This document shows, piece after piece, positions 6,229-6,283 of a DNA stretch of 6,283 nt. Origin of the DNA: Porticoccaceae bacterium (GTDB lineage Bacteria > Pseudomonadota > Gammaproteobacteria > Pseudomonadales > Porticoccaceae); assembly GCA_017858295.1 (NCBI GenBank), contig JAFMBU010000096.1:1-6283 (forward strand). The letters run 5' to 3'. The notes beneath the pieces were generated by a model. That model was not told the origin of the DNA and did no database searches. It saw only the letters and a list, made by a program, of their open reading frames with translations. A program made the translations under genes and the position numbers. The stretch's first letter is position 1; each line of letters begins with the position of its first letter.

Positions 6229-6234
6229 TTCCCT
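6229..6234 (-). promoter_or_regulatory. Ribosome-binding site fixing the export-gene start
   Basis: AGGGAA on the minus strand lies 6 bases before the ATG at 6220-6222. The alternative in-frame ATG at 6253-6255 has no purine-rich site ahead of it and would put eleven polar residues (MEAGQHNREQF) before a normal signal peptide. The internal start is therefore preferred. Confidence 0.65.
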
Positions 6235-6283
6235 GTTGTGTTGTCCTGCTTCCATTCGGTATTTCTAACGGTGCGGCATTGCC

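Noticed and set aside
6223..6255. Extension of the export protein to the upstream ATG at 6253-6255
   Set aside because: The eleven added residues are polar and precede a normal signal peptide, and there is no ribosome-binding site before that ATG, whereas the ATG at 6220-6222 has AGGGAA at good spacing.
6223..6283. Promoter or ops/JUMPstart element upstream of the export gene
   Set aside because: No GGCGGTAG-type ops core was found on the minus strand, and too little upstream sequence is available to judge a promoter.

Overview
The window is a compact, single-direction block of surface-polysaccharide genes. All five supported genes are on the minus strand, so transcription runs from right (about 6222) to left (1). 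The proteins point to a Gram-negative bacterium: an outer-membrane polysaccharide export channel, an outer-membrane beta-barrel with a signal peptide and a C-terminal aromatic residue, and a dTDP-L-rhamnose precursor module. The base composition looks close to balanced. The sequences read like those of a free-living, possibly marine gammaproteobacterium, but that taxonomic guess rests on general resemblance only.

Layout in order of transcription: (1) 6222-3721, a large Wza-related polysaccharide export protein with one poly-export domain and about six SLBB-type repeats. (2) 3652-2126, a capsule-assembly protein of the Wzi family. (3) 2029-1115, rfbA/rmlA. (4) 1118-582, rfbC/rmlC. (5) 585 to the left edge, the first 195 codons of rfbD/rmlD, which starts at TTG and is cut by the window end. 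The spacers are short: 68 bases between genes 1 and 2, 96 bases between 2 and 3, and 4-base overlaps between 3/4 (ATGA) and 4/5 (TTGA). No RNA gene, insertion sequence, CRISPR array or convincing terminator was seen.

Likely joint role (inference): RfbA, RfbC and RfbD supply three of the four steps that make dTDP-L-rhamnose, a donor sugar for a capsule or exopolysaccharide. The Wza-like protein would carry the polymer through the periplasm and outer membrane, and the Wzi-like barrel would bind it at the cell surface. The fourth enzyme, RfbB, and the polymerase, flippase, Wzc kinase and glycosyltransferases are not in this window.

The window looks like an ordinary, well-conserved polysaccharide locus rather than a new kind of system. 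The points most worth a second look are the enlarged, apparently non-lipidated export protein, a cysteine pair in a predicted loop of the Wzi barrel, the missing rfbB, a small stem-loop that presents the rfbA ribosome-binding core, and a Tyr-to-Cys change in a conserved RfbD motif.
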